Shown: positions 51,763 to 63,182 of the stretch, piece by piece
Position numbering within the stretch: position 1 is the stretch's first letter
Layout: every line of letters starts with the position of its first letter
Assembly: GCA_022225965.2 (NCBI GenBank)
Contig: JAKJXP020000007.1
Location: 310,001 to 374,000 of the forward strand
DNA: 64,000 nt
Source: Diatrype stigma
Taxonomy: Eukaryota > Ascomycota > Sordariomycetes > Xylariales > Diatrypaceae
Direction of reading: 5' to 3'
Notes under the pieces: model-generated
Database searches by the model: none
What the model was told of the DNA's origin: nothing
Seen by the model: only the letters and a program-made list of their open reading frames with translations
Program-made: the position numbers and the translations under genes

Positions 51763-54700
51763 AATATGTTAAGATAGTGCTCCAGTATGATCAAGAGATC
51801 AATCAAGATGCTGCCCACACGCTTGGAAATGACCCTGACCACCTGAACAAGTTGAGTTTCCAATAGAAAGGAAATATACTACCCCCCTAACTCTGAAGTA
51901 GCATATTAGTGCCGTGCCGAGATTCTATACTGTGCTACAATATGCCGTCAGCTGCACGCACACTACCACATCATTGTAATACCTTTCGAGCCTTCAACCA
52001 GTCAATACTCATACCTTTATATTATCTTTGTCGCGATGTTACCCATCCATATAAGAGCCCGTCACTCGCATAAAACCCTCTCCCCTACTCATCTCCGCCG
52101 GGCATTCTGTCATGTACTACGTGAGAGTAAGCTTCTCGTCACCCGTCATCCGGGGTAGTATGAAGTGCCCGAGAGCAGCAAGCCTGATGATCTCGAGTGA
52201 TCTCCCCCTAGACCCGGTCCCGCTGCCAATTGTCGTCCCGTTGCTACTATTACTGTAGTAAGAGTATTGGGGCATTTGGTTCCCCAGAGTATTTCTGCAT
52301 TAGCATCGCCAATTTCTCCATTCTACCTAGCAGATGCCGAACGTCGGAACGGGGGCGATATGGGATTGCCGTGTTCTCTGGTAGACGTGCTGGTTACGAA
52401 CCTCATCTCACCCGGGCTATAACATGCGAATGGTGCATGCTTGGCTACCCACGGCTGCTACGGACCCAGCCCGTCGCTAATTGCCGCTCCTTCAACCTCC
52501 GGCACCGGGTAACTATATCCATATGTTCATATATGTAAGATGCTCCCCACGCCCATCTAGTAGCCGTTCCTACCTACATAACGAAGGATGGAAGACGCTT
52601 ATCATGGCTTACCTGGCAGCCTGGCAAACAGTGCTCCCCACGTACATGGTCCGGACCCATGGCCTTACTACGACATATCTGACCATAGATCGTCGGGTCT
52701 GTGGAAAAGGGGGGCACCCGGGTCTGATAGCTGACTACCCACAGCACTAAATTCCAGGATGGCTCAAGGCTTCGTTCGCAAGCGTCGTGGCATCGAACAA
52801 ACTAATCGTGTTGCAATTTTGACAACATTCTGTTCTGCATCTCATCAGGCCATTCTCCAAGCTACGAAGGAGTAGTTGTTCCTTTCTAGCCCCGATGGTC
52901 AATCGATTCAATCGAAAGGGGTTGGGAACTTGGCGGCTCGGCCAAGAAGACTGAGCGGCTAAGCTTATCCTTGCGCACTGTCCACTCGCCTCGTATCACA
53001 CACTAAGTATTCAGGTCCTCCGATCGACAACGCCTGAAGAGCAAAGACATAAGAATCAAAAAGTGGTTCGAATCCCTATACATACTATCCACTGCAACTG
53101 CCACTGGTAAGGCACGGATATTATTGACTCGGCCAAGCAACTATATCGTCAGATCTTCCTTTTCCCCCCACACTATCAAGACTGTTGCTGTCGCCACCAT
53201 CATGAGGACCGGGGATCGAGACATCATCGAACTAGCATCAACTTCATCTGAAAGTTCCCTTGAGTGGGCTTATTTCCATGATAACGTAGGTCAATGTTGG
53301 TATGACTAAATACATCACCAATCGGTCACCAGCATGTTCTTCATACGGAGCTGCGAAGGGGCAGCCACCGTCTTGACCAACAACAACTGAGGTAATGGCT
53401 TACAACTAAGTTCGCCGGATAGCCGTTGAATGCTTTTACGAGCCAACGTGAAGTCCAGTTCTTATGATTGGAGATCAGTCATGGGCAAAAAGCAGGTGGA
53501 AAGCCCGATAGGAGCCGGATACTCTCTCATCACCTATGCCCACTAACATCAACATATCAAGCACAAACATGTTGACGTTGAATCAACTCGATACTACCAA
53601 AGTTGAAATTGAACAATGGGCCGTGTATCGTTCTTTGTACCAGCTATCAGAGATCATATTGCCATCATCTCCTACTTTTCTATACTTTGAATCCAGTAGG
53701 CGACAGCGTTAGAGGAATCAACAGCCTGGCACGAAACCCCTACGTAAGCCTTATATGAAATGAAGCCTGGACACTAATAGACGTATAGTGTGATTGTGGG
53801 AGCAATGCTTCGACGAAGGTTGCTTGTCTTGATCATACAATGTCGAGCGTGAGAGTAGCTCAACAATGTTCATTCATGCTGCAGTACCAATATATGCTAT
53901 GCTGGATACCTATAGTCTAGCAGGGTTGGCAGTATGAAAAGCTCAAGCTTCCTCACTCTATTATTATCTTTTATCAACACGAACATGCTTGGGAGAGGCC
54001 GTGGCCAACGTTAGGCAATATGAAAAGCCATAGCTCGGAAGGTTGTGTTGACGTTGGCGTCATTTTGGGTCTCATGAGTAATCACTAGTGATGACATGAG
54101 ATACCGTCTCTTACAGCCCCGATAGATGCAACATTGGGAAGGCAACCAACGGCGATATGTGAAATTTCGGTGGCTGCGGCCTGTATAACGCATCGTATCA
54201 AGTCGCATTATACAACCGTACTGAGTAATAACATTTATGGTGGTGAGTGAGTGAGTAAAGCAGTGTCAATAAACTTCTTCCTGGCTTGGTTAGTAGAGGC
54301 ATGGCACTGGTTAACTAAGGATCGGGCTCGAGGATATTTTGTGGCAGTGGGCCAGGCTCATGGATATGGAATCTTCGAGTGAGATACGCTCCATCAAACG
54401 AAACCATTAAATGAGAGAAGCTGCCACACGGCAAACTGGCTGTTTCCAGTGTCTTGACTCTAGATAGCCACTCGTCTCCAACCTAATGCTCTGTAACATT
54501 TTTGATATTTCTTGTAATGGGAATCAAATTTACGTATGTTAGTTAGTTATCGTGACTTGGCTGCGGTATGTTGCGCAATAAATATACATACATACATACA
54601 TGTAATGTGGACTTCCGAGTTGATGGTGGAAGTTAGCACTAAGGCTCCGATGATCTACCGATAGTTAGGTACATGAAATCGCGTATACGACGGTTACCGC

Positions 54701-55023
54701 ATATGACCCACCTGGTATGGAATTGTTGAGCCTCGGTGGCCGATAGCTTTGACCATCTGCCCGCTGGCCAACTTGCAGTAAAGCCCCAGTGTGGCTAACC
54801 CAAGCACCATGACCGAATCGATACACTCAGGTTGGTCACCAATATCATCGTTGCTGCTCGCAATATACAGAAGAGCCTTTCGGATCGAATAAAAAAATCT
54901 GCATTTCACCAAAGCCCGGATATGCTCAACTACGCACAGTCCATCGTCTAACTAAACGCTGGACGGGTTTGAGGCGTTGCTATCAGTCCATCTTGTCACA
55001 GAACAGGGGAAGCCAGGCCGTCC

Positions 55024-56880
55024 ATGCCAGTGAAGACCAGTCTTGCCCGAGCGCGGCTGCGGACATCACGGCACAAAGAGAGGCCCGCATCTACGAGGTC
55101 TTTTGTTATCGAGGACGGAAACAGAAGCAGGATCAGAAACTCGACTGCGACTAGTCAAAGTAGTGCTGCATCAACAGCCAAGGGCGGACCTGTTGGACCA
55201 TCATTATCAGCACTATCGTCATCATCATCATCATCATCATCATCACAACCAACTAAGGCCAAGATGCGTAACCCGTCGGTGCCTGACCTCTACATTTCTG
55301 ACCCCCCTATACGGGATACCCTGAACACAAAGACTTCGAAGGACCAAGACCAAGTTGTAGAGAGATGCCGGCCGTTTCTTGCAGCTCAAGCCGATGGCCT
55401 GTCGTTCAACCACTACGGGGTCGCCCATCTGGACCGCCAGAGGCACATCAAGTTTGTTCGCAAGCAACTGGGGAAGCTTCCGGCCCCTTTCATGGCCGTA
55501 GATGCTAGTAGGCCCTGGGTTTTCTACTGGTGCCTGAACAGCCTATCCCTACTAGGAGCCGACGTCTCGATGTACCGCGAGCCCTTGATTGAGACGGCGC
55601 GTTCTATGCAGAATGCCAACGGTGGGTTTGGTGGTGGTTTTGGGCAGACATCCCACCTCGCAACCACGTATGCAATGGTATTAGCCTTGACAATCGTCGG
55701 TGGAGAACCTGCCTACGAAGTTATCGATAGGAGAGCCATGTGGAAGTGGCTCTCCGCTTTAAAGCAGCGGGACGGGGGCTTTCAGATGGCATTAGGGGGT
55801 GAAGTCGACGTAAGGTATATCAACCACCCTGGCCTTAACTCCAGACCGAACGTCGTTGTTTTAACCTCATCTTATCTTCAGGGGCGCCTATTGCGCTGCG
55901 GTGATAATCACTCTACTCAACCTTCCGCTTAGCCTATCACCCGACTCGCCTGCATGGGCTCCCGACTCCGATCTCTTCACCAACCTAGCAGATTATGTGC
56001 GGAGATGTAAGAACCCCGATAGCGCACACTGCCGTTCCCTGTAGCTGAGTCACTGATCATGCAGGCCAAACTTTCGAGGGCGGCATCTCGGGGAAGCCGG
56101 ACGGTGAAGCACATGGTGCATATGCTTTTTGCGCTTTAGGCTGCCTTGCCATCCTCGATGCCCCCCATCGCATCTTCCCAAGGTCTGTCATATCCAGATC
56201 CAGCTAGCTATGCCCGTCTGAAAGGTGACAGCAATCATCTTGGTGCCATGTCGCTGAATCGTTGAATCCAGATACCTCGATGTTCCGCGACTTATCTCTT
56301 GGCTGTCGTCGCGCCAATGCGCACCGGAAGGCGGGTTTTGCGGTCGCACTAATAAACTTGTTGACGGCTGCTACAGCCACTGGGTCGGAGCTTGTTGGCC
56401 CTTAGTAGAAGCTTGCGTACAGGGCTCATCGGGTCCCGTCCCGGTTCTCGAAAACGACAGAAGCTCAGGCCCCGATCTTCCGGAACTCTATGACCGAGAG
56501 GGGTTGATTCGGTATATCCTCAGCTGCGGGCAGGATCATACGGCGCGCGGCGGCATGAGAGACAAGCCAAGCACGTAAGTACACACTATCATCTCTTCAC
56601 GATCATAAACGGGCTCTAATGGCATGGTAGGGGATCCGACGCTTATCATACATGTTACGTGCTTAGTGGCCTCTCGTCTGCCCAATATAATGCACGTTTA
56701 GTTGCCTCTGATGACGAAACTGTGACGGCCAGCGCGCATTGGGCCCTTTCGCCGCGCGTTCATGGTATCCAGGTTTTTGATGAAGCCGACCGCATCAACC
56801 CAACGGACCCTGTATACGCAATTCCTCAAAGCAGCCGAGAGGATATCGTGGCATATTTTACGGCGAAACAAGGGTTTTAA
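55024..56880 (+). CDS. RAM1: Protein farnesyltransferase beta subunit
   Basis: Catalytic subunit of the cytosolic enzyme that adds farnesyl to CaaX-box proteins such as Ras; it works with an alpha subunit encoded elsewhere. Exons 55024-55814, 55882-56006, 56065-56182, 56272-56574 and 56631-56880, with introns of 67, 58, 89 and 56 nt, give 528 residues. Every junction rebuilds a conserved stretch: GGEVDVRGAYCA, RRCQTFEGGISG, IFPRYLDVPRL and KPSTGSDAYHTCY. The zinc ligands are all present: Asp376 and Cys378 (NKLVDGCYSHW) and His452 (AYHTCYVLSGLS). Repeated prenyltransferase alpha-alpha motifs (GGFGGGFGQTSHLATTYA, QRDGGFQMALGGE, APEGGFCGRTNK) fill residues about 190-460. The first 80 residues are a fungal extension rich in Ser, with a TCA-repeat poly-Ser run. 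The start is the first ATG after an in-frame TGA. C-terminal to the last motif the sequence is typical of the family. Confidence 0.96.
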
Positions 56881-57805
56881 TCCGCTCATGGCCGCATAAT
56901 AGAGACCGCATCCGACATGATACTAGCCAATGCCATGCAGGTTGAGTTCCTCCACATCTGCGAAGGCTCGGCCTCTGTACGAATTAGACCTATGTAGGGA
57001 TCGTACGTTCACGCTTCGAGTATCACATGTATAGAGGTTATGTTCTATATGTTCTACGGGGGAGCACAGCCACAAACGACTCTGAAATGAGCTGGGACGG
57101 GCAGATTCGAGTGCCTAAGCTACCTACCTGAACGGGAATCTTAGTTAGACGAGTATTGCAGATGCCGACGGAGATTCCTCTTATATGCTTTACTCAACCG
57201 CTGTAGCAGTTGCCAGATTGAATGGATAAGCATGTACTTTCATGTAGGCTTAGTCCGGTTGACCGTGCCTCGTCGACTACGGCTCTGCTATATTATGTCT
57301 GTCGAACAGATAATGCTATGCAGTCGGCTGTTTGAGGTTCGCCCGGGTGCTGTGAGACGAACCGGTAGCGTGGAATTCCATGCAACCGCTTTATCTACCT
57401 ACCTTTAGCCACCCTCTACCGGCATCTTATTGCTCTATGGCCCGACCTTCTTTGTCAAAGAGCTGCATGTCGACGTAGGTTTGCGGGGGCAGCACGTTGT
57501 CTAAGGGGCTGGGGGAGGATGCTGACTAGTCCAGAACCCCCTCCCTCCCTCCTCCCTCCGCCCTCCTTTCTCCTCCCAGAGGCAACGCCACCATCCTCCC
57601 TGCCTAGAAGACCTCGAAGCCGGGAGCTGGACGGCAAACTGCAGAGGCTGTCGATGTTGGTAGGCCCGATCACCCCCTAGTATTGTTGTCATCCCATTTG
57701 TGGTCTCCCAGCCGAACTTGCCTTTTGTTGAACCCCCGTGAATGAGTCCTGTGATGGATTCCTAGGTAGTAGGTAGGTATCGCACCAGATACATACGTAT
57801 TCGGT

Positions 57806-58003
57806 ATGATATCTGCTCCGGTCCAGTATATCAGAATGCTCGGCAGCCGACTCCGCGTTGCCAACGTCTTCCGCAGCCCTTCCTTCCGTTTCCTGACATC
57901 GCCACAGCAATCTTTGACGTGGCAGTCAGTCCCCAGTCTGGCCGCATGTGTGGCCTCGAATCCAGGTGGAAGAGCGATCCGAACCGAGCTAAGCAGCTGC
58001 TAA
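57806..58003 (+). other. Short open frame with a presequence-like N-terminus
   Basis: 65 codons from an ATG. The first 40 residues (MISAPVQYIRMLGSRLRVAN and on) contain Arg, Ser and hydrophobic residues with no acidic ones, as mitochondrial targeting sequences do. No domain follows and no splice-linked continuation was found. It could be a small gene, a first exon or chance. Confidence 0.2.
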
Positions 58004-58700
58004 GACACCAACACCAGTGACGGTGGTAGTAAGGAAATCATCTTGCAGTTTTTTTAGTTTTTTTTTTCCTTCTTTGTCCCTTTTCTTGTTTGCCACAACA
58101 GGACCTCTCGGCCATGCTATCAGTATAGTATGTAGGTAGCGGAGATCCGTGACTCGACTGGTGTCTGTCTACTTGGTCCGCCTGGCCTGCCTATGCCCAG
58201 TATGACGGAGCCTGGGACGCGGCCAGTGCGTGAGAGTTACCGTACCTCGGAGGTTTTTCTGCAGAGTTTGCTGTCTTCTGATGATGCCGGTTGCATGTTA
58301 CATGTCCTGGAAGCAGAAGGGCGGGGGAGCCTATAGGCAGGCTCGAGCATGTGTGCACAGCATCCATCTACCTTTCTCGAATACACGATGCGTTACCCTC
58401 CATATATGCCCTTTTCCACGCGAATTGCCCCTATCCGGGCGATCCCGCCAATGGCGGTTTGGAAACACGATTTCCGAAATGTGAAACTACGTCCCATCGA
58501 TCTCATGGTTCATCTCGGTCGCATTCGAGCAGAAAAAGAGCCATGCGTTATTAATGACGGGCAAGGCCATGTAGGCTCAAGACATCAGATGGACCAGTAA
58601 CACCGAAAGCAGAGAGACATACATGCTAGCCGCCTAGCTTGTCTTGTGGAGTCCAGCCGTAGATCGTGGGTAATCAATAGTTACGGCAGTGCTTTGATAT

Positions 58701-58736
58701 CGACACATATCGACACATATCGACATATATCGACAT
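58701..58736. repeat. CGACACATAT decamer repeat
   Basis: Two perfect copies of CGACACATAT, one variant (CGACATATAT) and a partial copy. Confidence 0.9.
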
Positions 58737-58886
58737 GCTTGCTGACTTGTAAGTCGTGGTGTAATAGAGCAGCAGAGCGGTAGAGCAATAGACGCCGCTG
58801 CTACTACTAGCCCTGAAGCAAGTATACACCACCTACATTACAAGGAAATGTAGGACTGTACTATGCATATCATGTATGTGTACATA

Positions 58887-58910
58887 TGTGTGTGTGTGTG
58901 TGTATGTGTG
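58887..58910. repeat. GT dinucleotide microsatellite
   Basis: GT run interrupted once (TGTATGTGTG). Intergenic. Confidence 0.9.
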
Positions 58911-59461
58911 TACCTTGCTCTCTGGCTCTTACGTGCATAAGACTTGTTGGCGCGTTTCCAGAAGTCTTCGGTTGGGTCAACCGGCCGGACAGATCAACCA
59001 CGCACCACGATACTTGCCCTCTCTCCCATAAGACGTTGGTTACTCCTCGTCCCCGCCCCTCAACTGGCTACACAGAGCCGGTATTTTCTCATGCTAGCCC
59101 TTGGATGAAGCTGTTTAGCATCAGTTGGCAAAATGGATTAAAGTCTCGAGGTCTCACGGGATGCCGGCTGAGTAAGCTCGGGGTTTTTTCGTCTCGACTG
59201 ATTACCTACTTGCACTTTGCACTTACTGATGTCCATACCTGCTACGATGCAGGTATGGAGTACTATGGTACACCGGGAACTCCAGCCACTACATGTTGCT
59301 AGGTAGTGAGTGTATCGTATCGTAAGTGCGGCGGCAATACGTGAATTTGCGAACAAGCGCCTGCGCCCACTTCCAAACCCACACGCAGTCGAGTTCCATG
59401 ATACTTAGTACCAGGAGGTCAAGACGCGCCACCCCACTAGCAAACGAACTATTAAGCTACT

Positions 59462-59485
59462 CTGGCTGGCTGGCTGGCTGGCTGG
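59462..59485. repeat. CTGG tetranucleotide repeat
   Basis: Six perfect copies of CTGG. Confidence 0.95.
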
Positions 59486-59902
59486 TAATGGTTACCTACA
59501 AGGTGCAATGTATGTACTACGATGGAGTACACTCGAAGGAACCCAAGAATGAAGACCCTCCTTATCGAGTGCATCGGTCCGGACAGATCAACAACAGGGA
59601 GACGCCACCAGCCAGTTGTTCCGGCCGGTCTTCCTCCTGGCTGCCCTGGCTGCCCTGGCTGCGGCGTCTCGCCCGTTACGGAGATGGAGATGGAGGTGGA
59701 GATGAGATGGAGATGGGACGCTCGTCATCGGCAGCAGCAGTAGCAGCACCACCATCACCACCATCACCACCACCACCGCCATTATAAGCATCATAAGCAT
59801 CAAGTCCTCATAATCATAGCAGCCTCCTCCTCCGCCTCCCCTCCGCCTCCCCTCCCCCTCCCCTCAAAATACACGATACATCCCTATCTACTGTACCCAG
59901 TA

Positions 59903-59990
59903 TCTACAGGCCTACATCTACAGACTTACATCTACAAGCCTACATCTACAAGCCTACATCTGCAAACCTGCCTACATATGCCTACATATG
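59903..59990. repeat. Imperfect CCTACATCTACAAG minisatellite
   Basis: About six imperfect copies of a 14-15-bp unit (CCTACATCTACAGA, TTACATCTACAAGC and so on), degenerating into CCTACATATG. Confidence 0.85.
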
Positions 59991-60475
59991 TATGCAGCAG
60001 ATCGGCCAGATGTCGCGTCCTTGTACTGCTACCTGGCTACCAGGCCGCGGAACTCGCAGAACCCTCGGCTTGCCAGTATCTCTTACCACTCACGACCACT
60101 CTTACCCCATTTCGATATGCACAAGGCAAATTCCAATATCAGATGCCAACTCATCTTGCGTCTCGCCTTGGCCTAGTATCCATTCAGGAATGGCCATAGG
60201 CCCGCAGCCTCTCAATGGCTCATGTAGGTCCTAGGTCCTTGCAAAGTTGCGAGGTCCCTAGGGCAGAGACCAGGGTCCATTTTATGCTGACCGGGGTCAC
60301 CCAGCGCAGCCAGTGCAGCCAGTGTTCTTGCCCAGCAGCAGCCAGTAACCAGTGCCTCCTTCACCGACTTGCGAGGTTCGAGAGAAAAGAAAGAACCTAG
60401 CGAAGCTGCTTCTACTGTAGGTAGTTTGTAGTTGCTCACATACATACAGCCATACAGCCATACACCACCAGATAG

Positions 60476-60923
60476 TGGACAGTAAGAATGGCGCACCCCC
60501 GTTTCCAGCGGTATTTTACACCATAACTCTTGCATTTCAAACCTATATATCTTTTTAACAATACCCCTTAAAAAGAATCCATTTTCGGAATTTTATACGC
60601 CATTAGCTGCTGCTTAAGGGAAATTTTACCTCTTATTTATTCGTATTTTTGTTTTAATAAAAGAAAATAAATAAATAATCGCCGAATAATATGTATTATA
60701 AATATATACCATTATTTTCGGCTTTTATAACTCCGTAAGTATTTGTAATATAATAACTTCGCTAGTTATATAATAAACCTGAACTATTAAATATATTACG
60801 ATAAAGATTTAACGGCAATTGGGCTACGGGTTGATTTTTGGGAATTTTATGAAGTTATAAGGAATTGGCGGAATTAGGTGGGATTCTGGCGACCATTCCA
60901 GGTTGCGCCGTTTTTAATGTCCA
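60476..60923. mobile_element. AT-rich inverted-repeat DNA transposon relic (non-autonomous)
   Basis: 448 bp bounded by 23-bp inverted ends, 60476-60498 and 60901-60923, matching at 19 of 23 positions (shared TGGACA, TAA and GGCGCA). Both sides are flanked by TAG (60473-60475 and 60924-60926), a likely 3-bp target duplication. The interior (about 60535-60870) is the most AT-rich stretch in the window and has no open frame. Two of the four end mismatches are transitions (G/A, T/C), which fits repeat-induced point mutation. The 3-bp duplication is reminiscent of PIF/Harbinger elements, but the family is not certain. Confidence 0.75.
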
Positions 60924-60954
60924 TAGTCTGACCACCTGGCATACCTCATTCATA

Positions 60955-61175
60955 CATACTACCTACCTACACCAGACTGCGTACTACGTACTACGTACTT
61001 ACATATATACATGTCTATACATACACAGATATGTATGTATATACATACACAGATACAGATACAGGTACACACTCACACACGCACACACGCACACATGTCC
61101 ATACGCACATACATACTACCAAGCACACATGCCTACTACATACATACAACCACATACATACATACATACATACCT
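60955..61175. repeat. ACAT/ACAC microsatellite region
   Basis: Overlapping CATA, ACAG, CACA and TACATACA runs just right of the AT-rich element. Open frames here (61011-61313) are Thr/His/Tyr repeats and not genes. Confidence 0.85.
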
Positions 61176-61807
61176 AGGCAGGTACTCACTGGTCACTCTA
61201 GACCTGTAGACCGAAAAGTTACACGTCCTTTTTTCCCTTTTTCCTGCTGCCTTAATTTTCTCTGTCTTTCCTTTCTTCTCCCACGACACCCGTACCTACC
61301 GGTAGCCTGCTAAATGTACAAGCGCCGCCGCTTTGCCTGTTCTCGACTCGACGATACCATCTAGTCTGAGTTCAGCTTCCTTAAATCGCCCGGATCCGTC
61401 CAATCAGACGGGCTCATGCTCACCCCATTCTTCCTATTCGTCGAGCCCGTCTTGGGGATTCTTTAGTTCCTCAGTTATTTTTACCTATTTTTTTCTCTTG
61501 GTTCCTTCGCCCCTCCAACCAGAAAGCCGCCGCCGCCGCCGCATTCCAGGTTCAGGTTGCGGGTTCGAGCTGCTAGCCAGCGCCCGCGCGCATCGTCGCT
61601 CGCTCGCTCTTTTGGTCCCCTCTCCTCGGAACCTATCTGACCCAGTGGGCCGGCTTCTAGCTCCTCTTTATCGGGGTTATGGGTCGCAGCAGCATCAGCC
61701 GTCCGCCCGTCTTGTCGTCGTGTTGTTCCTCCTGTTCCTCCTGTTGCTCTTGCTTCTTACGGCTCTTCTGTGGGCCCCCCGCTCGGTTTCCATGTTCCTA
61801 TAACGAG

Positions 61808-61885
61808 ACCCAAGCAGGGACCCAAGCACCCAAGCACCCAAGTACCCAAGCACCCAAGCACCCAAGCACCCAAAAACACCCAAGC
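61808..61885. repeat. ACCCAAGC octamer array
   Basis: About nine copies of ACCCAAGC, some with one substitution or a small insertion (ACCCAAGT, ACCCAAAA). Confidence 0.9.
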
Positions 61886-61960
61886 TCTTCGCCATGCATG
61901 AACTACCTATATAGGCGTAGTAGCCAGAAGACTGCCGGAACAGGGCCTCTTTCCTACATA

Positions 61961-62062
61961 GGCCGGCCTACATGGCCTCCATGACCTACATATCCTACAG
62001 GGCCTACCATGGCCTACATGGTCTACATGGCCTGCCTACCATGGCCGACATGGCCTACATAC
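61961..62062. repeat. GGCCTACAT-type imperfect array
   Basis: About ten imperfect copies of a 9-11-bp unit (GGCCTACAT, GGCCTCCAT, GGCCTACCAT, GGTCTACAT). It follows the ACCCAAGC array by about 75 bp. Confidence 0.85.
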
Positions 62063-63182
62063 ATAGTACGCGCCTATATGCGTCCAGCAGCAGGCATCGT
62101 TGTAGCATGACATCTAGACATGCACGTACATGGAGGGCAGATCAAGGTTACCATTCTGGCTGTCCAAGATACCATTGCAAGACCCCTCGATTTGATTGCC
62201 TGCTGCATTAGTGGCCGCCTGAGGGCCCTTAGGTAGGTATTCGGTTCGGTTACCTGTTGGTCTCCTGTACACCCAGTTCACGACCAGGTACATCCCTTCC
62301 CAGTATCCTGCCCAGTACCAGTATCTGCGTCAGATCTCAGGGCGAGACTTGACTGGTGGCAGGGCCGGTGGGCACCTCACGAATCTGGAGTCGATGTGAT
62401 AATATCTTATGTTTCTTTCCCCCCCTTCCTTCCCCCTTGGGTCTCTCGAGTAGCAGTCCCGTCCAGCGCGCGTAGATTGGCCGCCGAGCTTGTCCCCAGC
62501 TCCAGTTGTACCCTGCCTATTTCTGCAAATACAACGTCTCTACTAGGCCGGACCCATTGTCATGTCGGACGAGGAACACCGTGAGACTTATTTATCAAAG
62601 ATGATCGTCTATGGAAAATGCACACCCCAGTTCGGTGGAGATCTGCTCTCTGGTGCCAACACATCAATATGGGTCACTCACTTCGAGAGCCGCATCTCGG
62701 TGCGTCTGTAAACAATTTTCTTCGATTTCGTCTTGAGATATCCCTGCCCCACAAGAACAACACATTTCTGCAATAAATCACACATGTCTCGCTGTCGATG
62801 GATCGTCCTTCTGCACCGCAGCCCTGAATACGTAGCTGACCTCCTTCCATCACCACCACCATAACCACCACCACCACACCTCTGCCTCGTAGTACAAGCT
62901 CGACCTCGACACGCTTACTGCTGCCTTACCAGTGCCGGCCTTTACCTCTCTTTACCTTGTGCCCCTTCCCCACGGTTGGGCTCGACTGCATACTCGAAAA
63001 GCATCTGGACCTCCCTATCCCACGCTGCCCTGAAACCTTCGTCTCGAGGTTTCACACGTCCCTGGCCAGCCTACCGCGGAGCGTGATACTCCTCGGATCG
63101 GTTTCTTTCTTTGTCTTCTCTCTCCGTCGCCCGGCCCAATTCGCTCCAATCGCGAAGTCATCGAAGCCAGCGAGTAAGCAAT

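Larger units (their letters stand above)
49629..55023. other. Long gene-poor region
   Basis: About 5.4 kb without a supported gene. From left to right it holds the promoter and leader of the regulator (49629-49900), a GC-rich minisatellite patch (about 49990-50640), an inverted-repeat transposon (50641-50936), GTAGGTAG/TACCTACC motifs (50955-51010, 51525-51640), a GTGTT repeat (51741) and then about 3 kb of unique AT-moderate DNA. A GGTTCGAATCC-like box at about 53067 is not part of a foldable tRNA. Open frames at 52230-52750 and 53124-53309 are unsupported. Confidence 0.5.
56881..63182. other. Long gene-poor, repeat-rich region
   Basis: About 6.3 kb with no supported gene. It holds a CCCTCCCTCC-type tract (57538-57585), simple repeats listed separately (58701-59990), an AT-rich inverted-repeat element (60476-60923), ACAT/ACAC runs, C/T-rich stretches (61215-61300, 61400-61520), two tandem arrays (61808-62062) and the upstream region of the last gene. 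A 156-codon frame at 61333-61803 (+) reads as Ser/Pro then poly-Leu because of pyrimidine-rich DNA, and I do not call it. Confidence 0.5.

Noticed and set aside
53040..53085. GGTTCGAATCC box resembling the T-loop of a tRNA
   Set aside because: The flanking bases do not pair into a T-stem and no D-arm, anticodon arm or acceptor stem can be drawn upstream.
61333..61803. 156-codon open frame with poly-Leu C-terminus
   Set aside because: It arises from a pyrimidine-rich tract; the hydrophobic run is a CTC/CTT repeat effect and there is no signal peptide or domain.
61808..62062. Tandem arrays that might suggest a CRISPR-like structure
   Set aside because: Units are 8-11 bp and directly adjacent with no unique spacers; this is ordinary minisatellite DNA in a eukaryote.
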